A stretch of DNA of 14,716 nucleotides from the NCBI GenBank assembly GCA_021203685.1, contig JAJQAS010000136.1:1-14716 (forward strand), given 5' to 3'. This DNA comes from Clostridiales bacterium. GTDB lineage: Bacteria > Bacillota > Clostridia > Oscillospirales > Oscillospiraceae. The position numbers and the translations under genes were made by a program. The notes below the pieces were generated by a model. It searched no databases. It saw nothing but the letters and a program-made list of their open reading frames with translations, and was not told the DNA's origin. Below, piece after piece: positions 13,342-14,716 of the stretch (positions are counted from its first letter, which is position 1; the number at the start of each line of letters is the position of its first letter).

Positions 13342-13626
13342 ATGCCATTTGAACCCAGGGAAACGCCCATGAAGCCCCCGCACCACATCGTCCTGGAGGA
13401 GCGGGCCGCGCTGTCCGTCTCCGGCGTGGAGGAGGTGGAGAGCTTCGACGAGAATACCATTTGCCTCTCCACTTGTCAGGGGGACCTGGTCATCCGGGGC
13501 CAGGAGCTGCACATCGAAAAGCTCAGCCTGGACGGCGGCGACCTGAAGGTGTCGGGCACCATCGACTCCCTCACCTACGAGGAACCCACCGTCCGGGGCG
13601 GCCTGCTGGCCCGGCTGCTGCGCTGA
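13342..13626 (+). CDS. yabP: Sporulation protein YabP
   Basis: A small mother-cell sporulation protein of the YabP/YqfC family, needed for efficient spore formation; biochemical role unknown. The 94 residues contain the family core HHIVLEERAALSVSGVEEVESFDE followed by VIRGQELHIEKLSLDGGDLKVSGTIDSLTYEE (core broken here into HHIVLEERAALSVSGVEEV and ESFDE; then VIRGQELHIEKLSLD and GGDLKVSGTIDSLTYEE), typical of a short all-beta repeat protein. An internal Met at residue 10 (MKPPHH) is closer to the usual family start, but the ATG at 13342 has the well-spaced AGGAGG, so it is preferred. It is directly followed, one base after its stop, by yabQ. A sigma-E-like promoter lies upstream. Confidence 0.9.
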   Translation: MPFEPRETPMKPPHHIVLEERAALSVSGVEEVESFDENTICLSTCQGDLVIRGQELHIEKLSLDGGDLKVSGTIDSLTYEEPTVRGGLLARLLR

Positions 13627-13627
13627 G

Positions 13628-14314
13628 ATGGAGGTAGCCGTCACCGCCCAGGCCCTGTCCCTGGCCGGGTCTCTGGCGCTGGGGGCAGCGCTGGGGGTGG
13701 TCTACGACCTGTTCCGGGTGCTGCGGGTGCGCGCCCCCCTGCCCGGCCTGAGCGGCGCGCTGGACGTGCTGTTCTGGGCGGTGTCCACCGCCACGCTGTT
13801 CGTCTGGTCGGTGGTCTCCGGCGGCGGCGTGGTGCGCATCTACATCGCCCTGGGCCTGCTGGCGGGCTGCTGGGGGTATTTTCGGCTGCTCAGCCGTTAT
13901 TTCCTGATTTTGGCCTATCGGTTTGCGGACATTTGTGCGTTGATTGCGCACATTTTGCTCACGCCGTTGGGTCTGCTCGGGACTGCCGCAAAAAAAGTGG
14001 AAAAAATTTTTGAAAATCCCTTTCATTATGGCCGATCATGGTATAAAATAGAATCACTATGGAAGAACGATAAATTCCGCCGCCACCAGACGGAGGAGGA
14101 AGGAGACAAACCGCGTGAAAACCACAAGAGCAAGCCTCATCACCAAGTTCGTGATTTTGATTCTGATCGTGTACCTCTCCATCACCCTCCTGAACGTCAG
14201 GAGCCAGCTCCAGGCCGCCAGCGACAACTACGCCGACCTTCAGGCCCAGGTGACCGCCCAGGAGGCGGAAAACGCCGCCCTGGAGGAGCGCCTGGAAAAC
14301 CAGGACGACCCTGA
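13628..14314 (+). CDS. yabQ: Spore cortex biosynthesis protein YabQ, 3' end doubtful
   Basis: A membrane protein required for cortex formation during sporulation. The N-terminal 140 residues are convincingly YabQ: hydrophobic helices at about 5-24, 41-63, 68-86 and 92-118, with LGVVYDLFRVLR (23-34) as the conserved cytosolic loop. From about residue 120 the sequence is basic (AAKKVEKIFENPFHYG). The frame stays open to 14312-14314, so as written the protein is 228 residues and its last 66 codons overlap divIC in another frame; that stretch is Pro/Arg/Gly-rich, as expected for out-of-frame reading of GC-rich coding DNA. A one-base change in the A-runs at 13990-13996 or 14001-14006 would end the gene near 14013 or 14051 instead. 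It begins one base after yabP. Confidence 0.82.
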   Translation: MEVAVTAQALSLAGSLALGAALGVVYDLFRVLRVRAPLPGLSGALDVLFWAVSTATLFVWSVVSGGGVVRIYIALGLLAGCWGYFRLLSRYFLILAYRFADICALIAHILLTPLGLLGTAAKKVEKIFENPFHYGRSWYKIESLWKNDKFRRHQTEEEGDKPRENHKSKPHHQVRDFDSDRVPLHHPPERQEPAPGRQRQLRRPSGPGDRPGGGKRRPGGAPGKPGRP

Positions 14315-14393
14315 CACCATCCTGGCCATCGCCAAGGAGAAGCTGGGGCTGGTGGAGGAGGGAGAGGTCGTCTTCTACAGCGCCACCGACTGA
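14115..14393 (+). CDS. divIC: Septum formation initiator, DivIC/FtsB family
   Basis: A bitopic cell-division protein that joins FtsL and DivIB at the septum. The 92 residues show a short basic cytosolic tail, one membrane helix (about 8-26, LITKFVILILIVYLSITLL), a coiled coil (about 28-62, rich in Gln, Ala and Glu) and the family end motif DDPDTILAIAKEKLGLVEEGEVVF. The start is GTG at 14115 with GGAGGAGGAAGGAG upstream. Its first 200 bp overlap the yabQ reading frame as written. The order yabP-yabQ-divIC-yabR is the same as in B. subtilis, which supports the DivIC name over the other coiled-coil division protein FtsL. Confidence 0.9.
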   Translation: MKTTRASLITKFVILILIVYLSITLLNVRSQLQAASDNYADLQAQVTAQEAENAALEERLENQDDPDTILAIAKEKLGLVEEGEVVFYSATD

Positions 14394-14452
14394 CAGGTGG
14401 CAGCCCTTTCAACGAAAAGAGAGAAAAACCGCGGGAGGAAACAAAGCAGGGT

Positions 14453-14716
14453 ATGGAGTTAGAAATTGGAGCCATTTTAGATGGTAAAGTCACCGGCATC
14501 ACCAAGTTTGGCGCGTTTGTGGCACTGCCCGGAGGGCGTTCCGGGCTGGTCCACATCTCCGAGGTCGCCTATTCTTACGTCAACGATGTCAACGAATTCC
14601 TGACAGTCGGCCAGGAGGTCAAAGTCAAGGTCATCGGCATGGAGGGGGACAGCCGCATCAATCTCTCCATCAAGCAGACCCTGCCCCCTCCCCCCGCCAG
14701 CAGCGCCCTGCCAACC
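14453..14716 (+). CDS. S1-domain RNA-binding protein, YabR-like (partial at right edge)
   Basis: Eighty-eight codons are visible before the window ends. Residues 3-75 form a complete S1 RNA-binding domain: VGxITGI-type opening (GAILDGKVTGITKFGAFVAL), GRSGLVHISE, the FLTVGQEVKVKVIGM strand and the closing RINLSIKQT. A Pro/Ala-rich linker follows (PPPPASSALP). This, together with its place directly after divIC, matches B. subtilis yabR, a small S1 protein of unclear role in RNA metabolism. GGGAGGAAA lies about 13 nt upstream of ATG and the gap to divIC is 59 bp, so it is probably co-transcribed. The C-terminal part, including any second domain, is outside the window. Confidence 0.88.
   Translation, partial: MELEIGAILDGKVTGITKFGAFVALPGGRSGLVHISEVAYSYVNDVNEFLTVGQEVKVKVIGMEGDSRINLSIKQTLPPPPASSALPT

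Noticed and set aside
14010..14047. Promoter for divIC from TTGAAA and TATAAA
   Set aside because: The spacing is about 26 bp, too long for a standard promoter, and no other paired -35 box is evident.

Overview
This window looks like chromosomal DNA from a GC-rich, endospore-forming, anaerobic Firmicute, most likely of the class Clostridia (Oscillospiraceae-like). This is inferred from GC-rich coding DNA, strong AGGAGG-type ribosome binding sites, a T-box leader, the sporulation genes yabP and yabQ, and a dihydroxy-acid dehydratase of the oxygen-sensitive [4Fe-4S] sequence class. No rRNA or tRNA is present to fix the genus.

The left third (123-5648, minus strand) is a branched-chain amino acid operon read ilvB-ilvN-ilvC-ilvD. 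Its promoter (5620-5648) is followed by a T-box leader whose specifier triplet reads GUC (valine) and which ends in an intrinsic terminator. A further hairpin lies between that terminator and ilvB, and a terminator-like hairpin separates ilvC from ilvD. Divergent from it is a prephenate dehydrogenase gene (tyrA, 5879-6775) with its own strong promoter.

The middle (7112-10219, plus strand) carries a three-gene cluster: circularly permuted ATP-grasp protein, alpha-E protein and transglutaminase-like protease. It is a conserved but functionally uncharacterised set, predicted to make or process amide-linked peptides. The ATP-grasp gene is broken by one extra C in a run of seven. A second operon (10293-13277) starts with two tandem aspartoacylase/succinylglutamate-desuccinylase-like genes, the second with a degraded metal site, followed by type 1 isopentenyl diphosphate isomerase and a small HAD-fold protein. 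Both operons have a TTGACG/17-bp promoter followed within about 50 nt by a terminator-like hairpin before the first gene.

The right end (13287-14716) is the conserved yabP-yabQ-divIC-yabR block of sporulation and division genes, with a sigma-E-like promoter in front of yabP. The last gene runs off the window. In the reading given, yabQ overlaps divIC by 200 bp, which is suspicious.

Three intergenic gaps (58-120, 6833-7001, 9210-9387) hold arrays of a 7-bp repeat with a TTAGC core. In the two complete cases the arrays are inverted and bracket about 100-120 bp of unique DNA. They look like small dispersed elements of a kind I cannot name.
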